Assembly: GCA_964442435.1 (NCBI GenBank)
Contig: CAYTZG010000017.1
Location: 1 to 37,017, forward strand
Reading direction: 5' to 3'
Length of the DNA: 37,017 bases
DNA from: CAMXAS01 sp964442435
GTDB lineage: Bacteria > Bacteroidota > Bacteroidia > Bacteroidales > P3
This document shows positions 30,652 to 37,017 of the stretch, piece after piece. Numbering within the stretch: the first letter of the stretch is position 1; each line of letters opens with the position of its first letter. The notes beneath the pieces are model-generated. The model saw nothing but the letters and a program-made list of their open reading frames with translations. It ran no database searches and was not told the origin of the DNA. The translations under genes were made by a program, and so were the position numbers.

Positions 30652-30725
30652 CGGGGTGTAGCGCAGTCCGGTAGCGCACCTGCTTTGGGAGCAGGGGGTC
30701 GCAGGTTCGAATCCTGTCACCCCGA
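30652..30725 (+). tRNA. tRNA-Pro (anticodon UGG)
   Basis: A complete cloverleaf can be drawn. The acceptor stem is CGGGGTG (30652-30658) with CACCCCG (30718-30724), and the D stem is GCGC with GCGC. The anticodon stem CCTGC/GCAGG encloses TTTGGGA (anticodon TGG, with G37 as usual for proline tRNAs). The T arm is GCAGG-TTCGAAT-CCTGT. The discriminator is A. The genome does not encode CCA (CAAAA follows). The next gene starts only 30 bp downstream. Confidence 0.97.
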
Positions 30726-30755
30726 CAAAAATATAATTCACAAAATCATATCTCT

Positions 30756-33700
30756 ATGAAAAGAATTGCATGGACTTTAATGATGCTTTTGGGCGTCGGG
30801 CTGGCTACGGCCGGGACGTCCCCGAAGCGACCGGCTGGCGTTTCCGCGCCCAAGTCGGACGAAGCGTTTGTGACGTCGCCTTTTGTCAGTAATTTTGACG
30901 AGCCGGCTGATTTTCAAGATAATTGGCGGGCCGTGGATTTGGATGGCGATGACATTACATGGTCCTATGAACTCCATGACAACTGGCCTGCCTTGGACGG
31001 TTCCGATGAAGGCGGTTGCTTGCGGGCGTGGTTCAATCGGGAAACGGCGGTTAACGATTGGCTCATTATGAGTAAGCCAATCCGGTTGGCGCAGGGCAAG
31101 GCCTATATCGCGTTCATCTATGCGAGCGCGCACCGGTCGCCTAACGAACCGGAACGTTTGGCCGTTTACTGCGGTAAGGAGGCCGACCCCGCCGCGCTGT
31201 CGAAGGGAGAGGCCTTGGAAACGTGGACGTTCTACGGCCGTGAATGGAAGTTCAAACTGATTTCGGTCGATATCGCGGAGGCCGGCGACTATTATTTCGC
31301 CCTTCAGGCCTGCTCGGACGTGGACCGGTTGGGGATTTTTGTAGATGAAATCGAAATCGGCCAAGGGGAATACAAAGGCGTGCCGAACTTGTCGTTGGAC
31401 TATCTGTATCTGCCGATTTCCTCCTGCAATCTGGGTGAAAGCGAAGTCGGACTGCGGGTTATCAATCGCGGCAAGACGGACATCGAAAGTTTCACGATGA
31501 CTTATAGCGTCAATGGCGGTTCGCCCGTGAGTGAAACCTTCAATCGGAAGATAGGCGTATTGGATACGGTCAGGGTGGCGTTCGCGCAGAAAGCCGATCT
31601 GTCGGCTGACGGTAACTACGAGGTAAAGGTAAACGGTACGGTTACGCAGACGGTCAGCGGACTTTTGGAAGCGGAAAAAACCAATAAAGATAATGAAATA
31701 GCGGGCGAAACGAAGCATTTTACGGTGCATGCCCTGCCTTTCATTACCGATATGAACAACGAGGAAGATCGGGCGCAGTGGGGCTATGCGCCGGGCACGT
31801 GGAACTATGACCCCACGAAGGTGCTGGCCATCCGGGCCGAAGACACGTTGCCGTTGATTTCGCGTTGCGTGCCGTTGCAGGCCAATCACAGCTACCGGTT
31901 CGCCTTCGACTATGTGGGCGGTATAGATGTGATGGGCATCATCGGTACGGATGAGGATTTCGACGTGTTGTACGGTCTGGCGGGTACACCGGTTGCAGGC
32001 TGGCAGTTGGTGAAACGCTATGAGGACGTTCAGACCGGCAATCAAATCGAGAGCGATGAAATCGTGTTTACGCCGGCAACTTCCGGGGACTATGCTTTCG
32101 CTATCGTATCGCGGAGAGAATTCGGTGTCTTGTATATCCAAAAGGTTTCGGTGACGGAAATCATGGATCACGATGTCGTTTTGTCGGATTGGGTTACACG
32201 GCTCGGCCGTATGACGCCGGCGCATCATGCCGTTAAACCGTCGTTTGAGGCCTTGATCGCCAACCGAGGCAAGAATGATGAAACCGGCGTGAAGATGGTG
32301 ATTAAACAGGGAAACACGGTTATCGGCGGCAGTTCGGTTGAGGTCAATCTTAAAAAGGATTCGCTTGTGGTATTCCGTCCGATAGACGGTGAGATGGCCA
32401 AACCGGCGGTCAACAGTGAGGTGACGCTGAGCCTCTCGGTCGAGATGGCGGCCACGGATGGCAATCCCTACGACAATACGGCCGAGTTTACGTTTACGGC
32501 CACCGATTCGCTCTATGTGTTCGACCGGTGCAAGGACAATCCGTCGCGGGGCCTTGGCGTTGTGGATATGACGATGGGCAATATCTTCACGTTGGCCGAA
32601 CAGGATACGCTGACGGCCGTCATCATTTCGTGGATGGAATTGGGCGATCAGGTTATGGAAGATTTTGACGTATGCCTTGATATCTATCCCGTTAATATGT
32701 TGGCGAAAACGGTCGGAGCACCGGTGTTGCAATATCAAATGAAACGCGGTTTGAAAGGCGGCTTCCGGACGGTGGAATTCCCGGCCCGTATCCTGTCGGC
32801 CGGCAGCTATCTGATAGGCGTGCGTCAGTTGGGCGCGCAGAATATATCGGTGGCTGTGGACGATGACGCCGAAGGCTATTTCTTCGTAGCGGCCAACGGT
32901 CAGTATATCATTCAAGCCGGTCAAGGCTTCCTGGGCATCCGTGCCGTGTTCGGTACGCCCACATCGTTGAAGAATAAGGATATTGCCGTAGGCGAGATTT
33001 TGGCTCCCAAGGAAATAGGGGCGTTCACGGCCCGTCAGCCGATTCGTGTGGAATACGCCAACCATGGCTTCGAAACGATGGAAGTGGAATTCAAATGTAT
33101 GGTCAATAAGACCGAGCTGACGACCAAGAAGACCGTCAAAGGGTATGAAACCGGCCGTGTTTCGTTTACGGCGGATATGTCGGCCGTCGGCACCTATACG
33201 ATAGTTGTTGAAGCGGTTGCGGACGGCGACCAGGATCCGGACAACAATGTGGCCAAGAAGACGGTGGAATGTATCGTCATCGACCCGCGCGTCATGGATT
33301 TCGAATATTGCGACGATTTCGCGATAAGCGGCTTCGAGCCGGCTTGGAAATCGGTGGATAAGGACGGTACGATACCCGGCCCGCACAACCTGACGTTCCC
33401 GAACGTCGACAAGCCTTTCGGTTTTATGGCATACAATTCGGTGGCGGCCGGCGAGGTGGACGAATATACGGGCGAAATCGTGAATGTGGCGCATGGCGGC
33501 AAGCGTTGCGGCATGGCGTTGGTAACGCGGCCGGAAAACAACGACTGGCTGATTTCGCCGGAATTCTCGATGTCGAAGGGCGTCGATAGCCTGGGCATGA
33601 TGTTCTGGGTATGCAGTTCGGACCCGAATGTGTTGGAATGGTACCGGGTATTGGTATCCACGATTAACGACCAACCGGCCACGTTTACGCCCATACCGGA

Positions 33701-34127
33701 CGCCAATGGCTCGGATATCCGCGAGGCGCCGGGCAAGTGGACCAAAGTTTGGGTCGATCTGTCGGAATACGCCGGCAAGAATATTTATGTGGCGATTCAA
33801 TGCGTTTCGCAGGATGCGTGGATGTTCTTCGTAGATGACATCGTGGTTCGGACGGGTGGCGTGGCCAACGAGCAGACGGTGGATTTGTCGCGTTACGTCA
33901 AGTCCTATCCCAATCCGGCTACGGACGTTTGGACGGTCACGGCCTACGATTTGCAAATCGACCGCGTAGAAATCTACAACATGACGGGTGCCCTGATGTT
34001 CCGTTCGGCGGACAAGCTCGCGACGGAGGCCTATCGCGTGTATGTAGGCGATTTCACGCCGGGGCTCTATACGGCGCGCGTTTATACGAACGGCGGCGTA
34101 CAGACGCTGAAAGTCGTCGTAAGATAA
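30756..34127 (+). CDS. Large T9SS-exported protein with choice-of-anchor J domains
   Basis: The 1123-residue protein has a signal peptide (about 1-19). An N-terminal choice-of-anchor J/cleaved-adhesin jelly roll (about 45-210) contains WLIMSKPIRL and GIFVDEIEIG. A central series of Ig-like or CARDB-like beta domains includes repeated phrases such as VGLRVINRGKTDIESF and PIRVEYANHGFETMEVEF. A second anchor-J domain (about 870-1040) has NDWLISPEFS and AWMFFVDDIVV. The last 75 residues (from SYPNPATDVWTV to TLKVVVR) are a type A T9SS sorting domain. It should be secreted through the T9SS and attached to the cell surface; adhesion or glycan binding is plausible but unproven. No promoter is visible in the 30 bp after tRNA-Pro. 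The gene ends before the terminator at 34166. Confidence 0.88.
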   Translation: MKRIAWTLMMLLGVGLATAGTSPKRPAGVSAPKSDEAFVTSPFVSNFDEPADFQDNWRAVDLDGDDITWSYELHDNWPALDGSDEGGCLRAWFNRETAVNDWLIMSKPIRLAQGKAYIAFIYASAHRSPNEPERLAVYCGKEADPAALSKGEALETWTFYGREWKFKLISVDIAEAGDYYFALQACSDVDRLGIFVDEIEIGQGEYKGVPNLSLDYLYLPISSCNLGESEVGLRVINRGKTDIESFTMTYSVNGGSPVSETFNRKIGVLDTVRVAFAQKADLSADGNYEVKVNGTVTQTVSGLLEAEKTNKDNEIAGETKHFTVHALPFITDMNNEEDRAQWGYAPGTWNYDPTKVLAIRAEDTLPLISRCVPLQANHSYRFAFDYVGGIDVMGIIGTDEDFDVLYGLAGTPVAGWQLVKRYEDVQTGNQIESDEIVFTPATSGDYAFAIVSRREFGVLYIQKVSVTEIMDHDVVLSDWVTRLGRMTPAHHAVKPSFEALIANRGKNDETGVKMVIKQGNTVIGGSSVEVNLKKDSLVVFRPIDGEMAKPAVNSEVTLSLSVEMAATDGNPYDNTAEFTFTATDSLYVFDRCKDNPSRGLGVVDMTMGNIFTLAEQDTLTAVIISWMELGDQVMEDFDVCLDIYPVNMLAKTVGAPVLQYQMKRGLKGGFRTVEFPARILSAGSYLIGVRQLGAQNISVAVDDDAEGYFFVAANGQYIIQAGQGFLGIRAVFGTPTSLKNKDIAVGEILAPKEIGAFTARQPIRVEYANHGFETMEVEFKCMVNKTELTTKKTVKGYETGRVSFTADMSAVGTYTIVVEAVADGDQDPDNNVAKKTVECIVIDPRVMDFEYCDDFAISGFEPAWKSVDKDGTIPGPHNLTFPNVDKPFGFMAYNSVAAGEVDEYTGEIVNVAHGGKRCGMALVTRPENNDWLISPEFSMSKGVDSLGMMFWVCSSDPNVLEWYRVLVSTINDQPATFTPIPDANGSDIREAPGKWTKVWVDLSEYAGKNIYVAIQCVSQDAWMFFVDDIVVRTGGVANEQTVDLSRYVKSYPNPATDVWTVTAYDLQIDRVEIYNMTGALMFRSADKLATEAYRVYVGDFTPGLYTARVYTNGGVQTLKVVVR

Positions 34128-34165
34128 TCAACGATAAGCGTCGGGCGTCGGCAAGACGCTTGGAG

Positions 34166-34196
34166 AAAGGGGCGGCCATCGGGTCGCCCCTTTTTT
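34166..34196 (+). terminator. Rho-independent terminator
   Basis: A 12-bp stem, AAAGGGGCGGCC (34166-34177) with GGTCGCCCCTTT (34182-34193), with one G-T wobble and the tetraloop ATCG, runs into TTTTTT (34191-34196). It ends the transcript carrying the 1123-residue surface protein. Confidence 0.9.
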
Positions 34197-34211
34197 GTGG
34201 CGTTATCCGAA

Positions 34212-34242
34212 TTTGCGGTTTCATAAAAATATTGTAAATTCG
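34212..34242 (+). promoter_or_regulatory. Bacteroidetes-type promoter upstream of a long leader
   Basis: TTTG (34212-34215), a 19-bp spacer and TAAATTCG (34235-34242) give a good match at both elements, with one mismatch in the -7 box. It directly follows the terminator and stands more than 400 nt before the next large gene. Confidence 0.55.
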
Positions 34243-34660
34243 CAACCCAAACAAAGTGCAGGAACACTACCATGCTTGGCCGAAAAAAGATACACGACAC
34301 GCTGAAAACCCGCTTTACGGTTGAGCGGAAACAGGTTGCCGCCGGCGTGGTGGAACTTCGATATATATATATTCGTAGGGGCTGATTCTGTCCCCTTTCT
34401 GTCTTTATTTAATAAAAGCGGTTCTGAGGTTGCCCGGCGTTGGCAAACTACCGTGCCGCATGGTCGCATGACAAAGATCCGGCGGACGCGTCTCTATAGG
34501 GTGCGGTTCTGCCATTATGTATTCTGTCGTCATTTCTGATTTATTTGCGTTCAGTCAAGTCGGCGAGTCTGTTGTGATGAAAATCAATGGCTTGATGTTG
34601 CATATTTTTAAATTGTATATATAAAATCAATCGATAGATAAATTTATAAAAACGGAGAAA
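34243..34660 (+). other. Gene-poor stretch: long 5' leader or small RNA region
   Basis: About 420 nt separate the promoter from the next large start codon. The stretch holds a 37-codon frame at 34272-34385 (start MLGRKKIHDT, no recognised family) and an ATATATATATAT tract (34361-34372). GGGG and CCCC can pair around a 10-nt loop near 34377-34394 ahead of the T-rich TTTCTGTCTTTATTT. Near 34560-34650 it becomes strongly AT-rich, with TAAATTTA at 34639-34646 as a possible second promoter box. A GGAG (34654-34657) precedes the following ATG by 3 nt. I cannot say whether the transcript is coding, a leader or an RNA gene. Confidence 0.4.
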
Positions 34661-36919
34661 ATGAAAAAATTATCTTTTTTAGGCCTTACGGTCTTGATGA
34701 TGTTCTTTTCCTTTGGCTTTGCCAAGGTGAACGGGGCAAACACCCAAGATGAACATGAGACGGAAGATATTACGATTACGGTCAGTCCGGCTCCCGGAGA
34801 CGGCACCGTGCCCGTGGGTACGGAGATTACGATTACGGTTACGCCCGCAGGTGCGGATGTTTACTACGATATGTATGCCAGCTTGGAAGATGCGAAAGAG
34901 GGTTTCCCGATGAGCGAGGTGTCGTCAGATGGCAATCCAACCGTTACAGTCGCCAATCCTGTACTGGCCGTTTATGTGGAGGCCGGGGATGATGAAAAGA
35001 CGGTATATTTCGAGTACATGGTTTCAGGCTCTACCGACCCGGATGAACCCGATGAACCGGATGACCCCGCTGATGACGAAGCGACAATCACGGTGACGGT
35101 CAGTCCGACTCCCGAAGATGGCGCCGTGTCCGCGGGTACGGAGATTACGATTACGGTTACGCCCGCAGGTGCGGATGTTTACTACGACATGTATGCCAGT
35201 CTGGAAAATGCGAAAGACGATTTTCCGATGAGCGAAGTGTCGTTAGATGGCAATCCAACCGTTACAGTCGCCAAGCCTGTATTGGCCGTTTATGTGGAGT
35301 CCGGGGATGATGCAAAGACGGTATATTTCGAGTACACGGTTACGGGCTCTACCGATCCGGAAGAACCCGACCAACCGGATGCGCCTACGGTAAATAAGAC
35401 CTCAGGGGCCTATGTGGCCGGTACGCAGATAACGGTAAGCAAAGGCGAAGCCGACAAACTTTTGGTGGTGACGGGCAAAACGGCAGCCGCGATAGCGGAG
35501 GCTACCGATTTTACCGAATACACGACCGACTATACGATAACCCTTACCCAAGACACCGCCATCCGCGCTTATACGATGAAAGGCGAGCTGAAATCCGGAG
35601 ATGTATCGCGTGCCTACACGATTAAACAGACCGTTTCGTTTGCGTTTGATCCGGCTCCCGGCGAAGTGGAGGAAAACACGGAAATAAAGGTTACGGTTAC
35701 GCCGGCCCCCATGGATATTTATTTCGGCATGTTCGCCAATAGGGAAGAGGCGGAAGAGGAAAGTATGCTGGACTACATTTACGGAGAAGACGAGGACGGT
35801 TTCCCGAAAGTGACGAAAAGCAAGACCGTCTTGAAGGTTATTGCCCGATTTGAAGACAATAGCTCGGAAGAAGGCTATGCCGAATACACGATAAAAGGCG
35901 CAACCCCGGTGAAGGAAAAGGTGCAGAAGCCCAAATTCGACGTACAATCCGGCGTGGTGGAGAAAGGCAAGATGGTGGAGATTTCCTGCGCCACTCCCGG
36001 AGCCAAAATCTATTATACGGTCAATGATGGTGACCCTACGGTGGAAAGCACGTTATACACTGATGAAATCCGCATTGATTCGAACATGACCATCAAGGCC
36101 ATCGCCATTAAGGAAGGTTGGGAAAATTCGGAAATAGAAACCGCCGTATATGCGCTTCAAGGTGAAACACCCGAAGAAGTGCCCGCCCCTGTGTTCACGC
36201 CCGATGCCGGCGCGGTGGATGCCAACAGCACCGTAACGATTCTCAAGGGCACTGCCGACAGTATTTTTGTGGCTTTCGGCAAAAGCCTCGATTTTGCCAA
36301 ATATACGGCTGATGTAACCGTAACCATCGTGAGCGACACCACAATCCGCGCTTACGCGATGAAAAACGGCGATATGTCCCAGACCGTGACGAAGAAATAT
36401 ACGCTCAAACCCGCCTCCGAAACGGCCGATACGGTAAAGACGCCTACGTTTAGCCCCCTCGCCGGCCAAGTGGAAAAAGGCACGAAAGTGACGATAACCA
36501 CCGCCACCGAAGGCGCTACGATACACTATACGGTCGATGGCAGCGAACCTGCGGTGGAAAGCCCCGAATACACCGCTGAAATTGAAATCAATGCGGATAT
36601 GACTATCAAGGCTATCGCCGTCAAGGAAGGCATGGAGAACTCCCTGGTGGCGGAATCCTCCTATACGGTTAAGCCAGTGTCAAACGAAGACAGGGAACTG
36701 GCGGGCGTCCGTCTGTATCCCAACCCGACTTCAGGTGAGTTCAACCTGACGATGCCCGCGGCCGGCGAAGTGGAAATCTTCAGTGCTGAGGGTAAAATGG
36801 TAAAACACCTGTTTGTGGGCGAGGGTACCGTCAAGGTCCGTTTGGATGACAATGGTATATATTTTGTGCGTGTGCGCGCCAACGGACAGGTCGCCATCAA
36901 GAAAGTGATTGTCCGCTAA
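34661..36919 (+). CDS. T9SS-exported protein built of chitobiase/beta-hexosaminidase C-terminal-like repeats
   Basis: The 752-residue protein has a signal peptide (about 1-26) and about seven beta-sandwich repeats of the CHB_HEX_C type. These show the recurring pattern of a P-x-G-x-V start, then a GT-ITITV strand, an IYYT or VYYD strand and a TIKAIA strand. Repeats 1 and 2 (about 41-134 and 147-240) are nearly identical and joined by an acidic Asp/Glu/Pro linker. Repeats 5 and 7 (GAKIYYTVNDGDP, GATIHYTVDGSEP) are closest to the family consensus. The last 75 residues (LYPNPTSGEFNL to KKVIVR) are a T9SS type A sorting domain. There is no catalytic domain, so it is likely a structural or binding surface protein. 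GGAG stands 3 nt before the ATG. Confidence 0.87.
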   Translation: MKKLSFLGLTVLMMFFSFGFAKVNGANTQDEHETEDITITVSPAPGDGTVPVGTEITITVTPAGADVYYDMYASLEDAKEGFPMSEVSSDGNPTVTVANPVLAVYVEAGDDEKTVYFEYMVSGSTDPDEPDEPDDPADDEATITVTVSPTPEDGAVSAGTEITITVTPAGADVYYDMYASLENAKDDFPMSEVSLDGNPTVTVAKPVLAVYVESGDDAKTVYFEYTVTGSTDPEEPDQPDAPTVNKTSGAYVAGTQITVSKGEADKLLVVTGKTAAAIAEATDFTEYTTDYTITLTQDTAIRAYTMKGELKSGDVSRAYTIKQTVSFAFDPAPGEVEENTEIKVTVTPAPMDIYFGMFANREEAEEESMLDYIYGEDEDGFPKVTKSKTVLKVIARFEDNSSEEGYAEYTIKGATPVKEKVQKPKFDVQSGVVEKGKMVEISCATPGAKIYYTVNDGDPTVESTLYTDEIRIDSNMTIKAIAIKEGWENSEIETAVYALQGETPEEVPAPVFTPDAGAVDANSTVTILKGTADSIFVAFGKSLDFAKYTADVTVTIVSDTTIRAYAMKNGDMSQTVTKKYTLKPASETADTVKTPTFSPLAGQVEKGTKVTITTATEGATIHYTVDGSEPAVESPEYTAEIEINADMTIKAIAVKEGMENSLVAESSYTVKPVSNEDRELAGVRLYPNPTSGEFNLTMPAAGEVEIFSAEGKMVKHLFVGEGTVKVRLDDNGIYFVRVRANGQVAIKKVIVR
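34781..35381 (+). repeat. Intragenic tandem duplication, period 318 bp
   Basis: The segment 34781-35063 recurs as 35099-35381 with few differences, for example the shared run GGTACGGAGATTACGATTAC and the block ACTACGAT/CATGTATGCCAG. The period is 318 bp, 106 codons, and so stays in frame. Nucleotide-level identity, including synonymous positions, points to a recent duplication. The later repeats of the protein are related only at the protein level. Confidence 0.88.
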
Positions 36920-36961
36920 TTGATATAACAGAGATTGTTTAAGAAATTTAAAATAAAAATT

Positions 36962-37017
36962 ATGAAAAGATCAGCAATGACAATCGGTGTTTTGTTGTTG
37001 GGCTTCGGCTTGGTCTT
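36962..37017 (+). CDS. Start of another exported protein (truncated by window end)
   Basis: An ATG at 36962 opens a frame of 18 codons that runs off the window: MKRSAMTIGVLLLGFGLV, the basic and hydrophobic parts of a signal peptide. It begins 42 bp after the preceding T9SS gene on the same strand, in an AT-rich gap without a terminator, so it may share its transcript. Its identity cannot be determined. Confidence 0.6.
   Translation, partial: MKRSAMTIGVLLLGFGLV

Noticed and set aside
30777..33956. A 1059-codon open frame antisense to the first large T9SS protein gene.
   Set aside because: It has low-complexity basic composition and no domain, start or promoter signal. The plus-strand frame has a signal peptide, anchor-J domains and a T9SS sorting domain.
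34221..34539. Overlapping short frames on both strands (72 and 82 codons) between the two T9SS genes.
   Set aside because: There is no recognisable family, one depends on a TTG start, and the composition does not look coding. They are kept only as part of the unexplained leader/RNA region.
35402..36526. Antisense frames (181 and 157 codons) opposite the repeat-rich T9SS protein.
   Set aside because: They are shadows of the repeat units; they lack starts with signals and follow the periodicity of the plus-strand gene.
1..37017. Search for CRISPR arrays, transposases, integrases, phage genes and attachment sites.
   Set aside because: No regularly spaced direct repeats, transposase or integrase motifs were seen. 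The tRNA-Pro gene is intact and no 3'-end repeat of it was noticed downstream.

Overview
The window is high-GC (mostly near 55-60 %) chromosomal DNA from an anaerobic member of the Bacteroidetes, most likely Bacteroidales. The grounds are Bacteroidetes-type promoters (a TAnnTTTG -7 box, sometimes with TTG/TTTG about 20 bp upstream), few Shine-Dalgarno sites, a PorZ homologue and type IX secretion (T9SS) C-terminal domains, signal peptides that cleave before Gln, and an oxygen-sensitive class III ribonucleotide reductase. A run of 100 N at 18562-18661 shows that it is a draft scaffold. I do not commit to a genus.

Layout. 1-92: 3' end of a 5S rRNA and the rRNA-operon terminator. 201-3128: a cobalamin riboswitch ahead of nrdD-nrdG. 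3125-7113: a CPBP membrane protease divergent from porZ-recO. 7123-9790: a thioredoxin-like secreted protein divergent from a glutaminyl cyclase. 9815-16648: a tightly overlapping envelope block of flippase, dUTPase, sugar nucleotidyltransferase, TPR protein, DUF4292 lipoprotein and EnvC-like protein. 16660-18386: cyclophilin and pheS, closed by a strong terminator. 18493-20228: a membrane coiled-coil protein divergent from comF. 20225-21639 (minus): hicA, hicB, a DUF1893 gene and yraN. 21870-22793: a ROK sugar kinase. 22753-29162 (minus): a lipoprotein, a periplasmic adaptor, and an RND permease fused in frame to a TolC-type outer-membrane protein. 29286-30578: a cysteate-synthase-like PLP enzyme. 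30652-37017: tRNA-Pro, two large T9SS cargo proteins and the start of a third exported protein.

The genes connect mainly through the cell envelope. PorZ belongs to the T9SS attachment machinery and two window proteins carry T9SS sorting domains. The glutaminyl cyclase would cap the N-terminal Gln that signal peptidase I exposes on several window proteins. The flippase to EnvC block concerns surface polysaccharide and cell wall. The RND operon would be a complete tripartite pump encoded by only two genes.

Most worth a second look: (1) a 78-bp (26-codon) in-frame insertion with two hairpins and 11-bp direct repeats inside the RND pump gene, which looks like a small palindromic mobile element tolerated in a cytoplasmic loop; (2) the RND-TolC polyprotein with an internal signal-peptide-like segment that could be cleaved into stoichiometric partners; (3) the B12 riboswitch on the B12-independent reductase; (4) a promoter-led, roughly 430-nt untranslated stretch before the second T9SS gene. 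I found no CRISPR array, transposase, prophage or recognisable defence island apart from HicAB.
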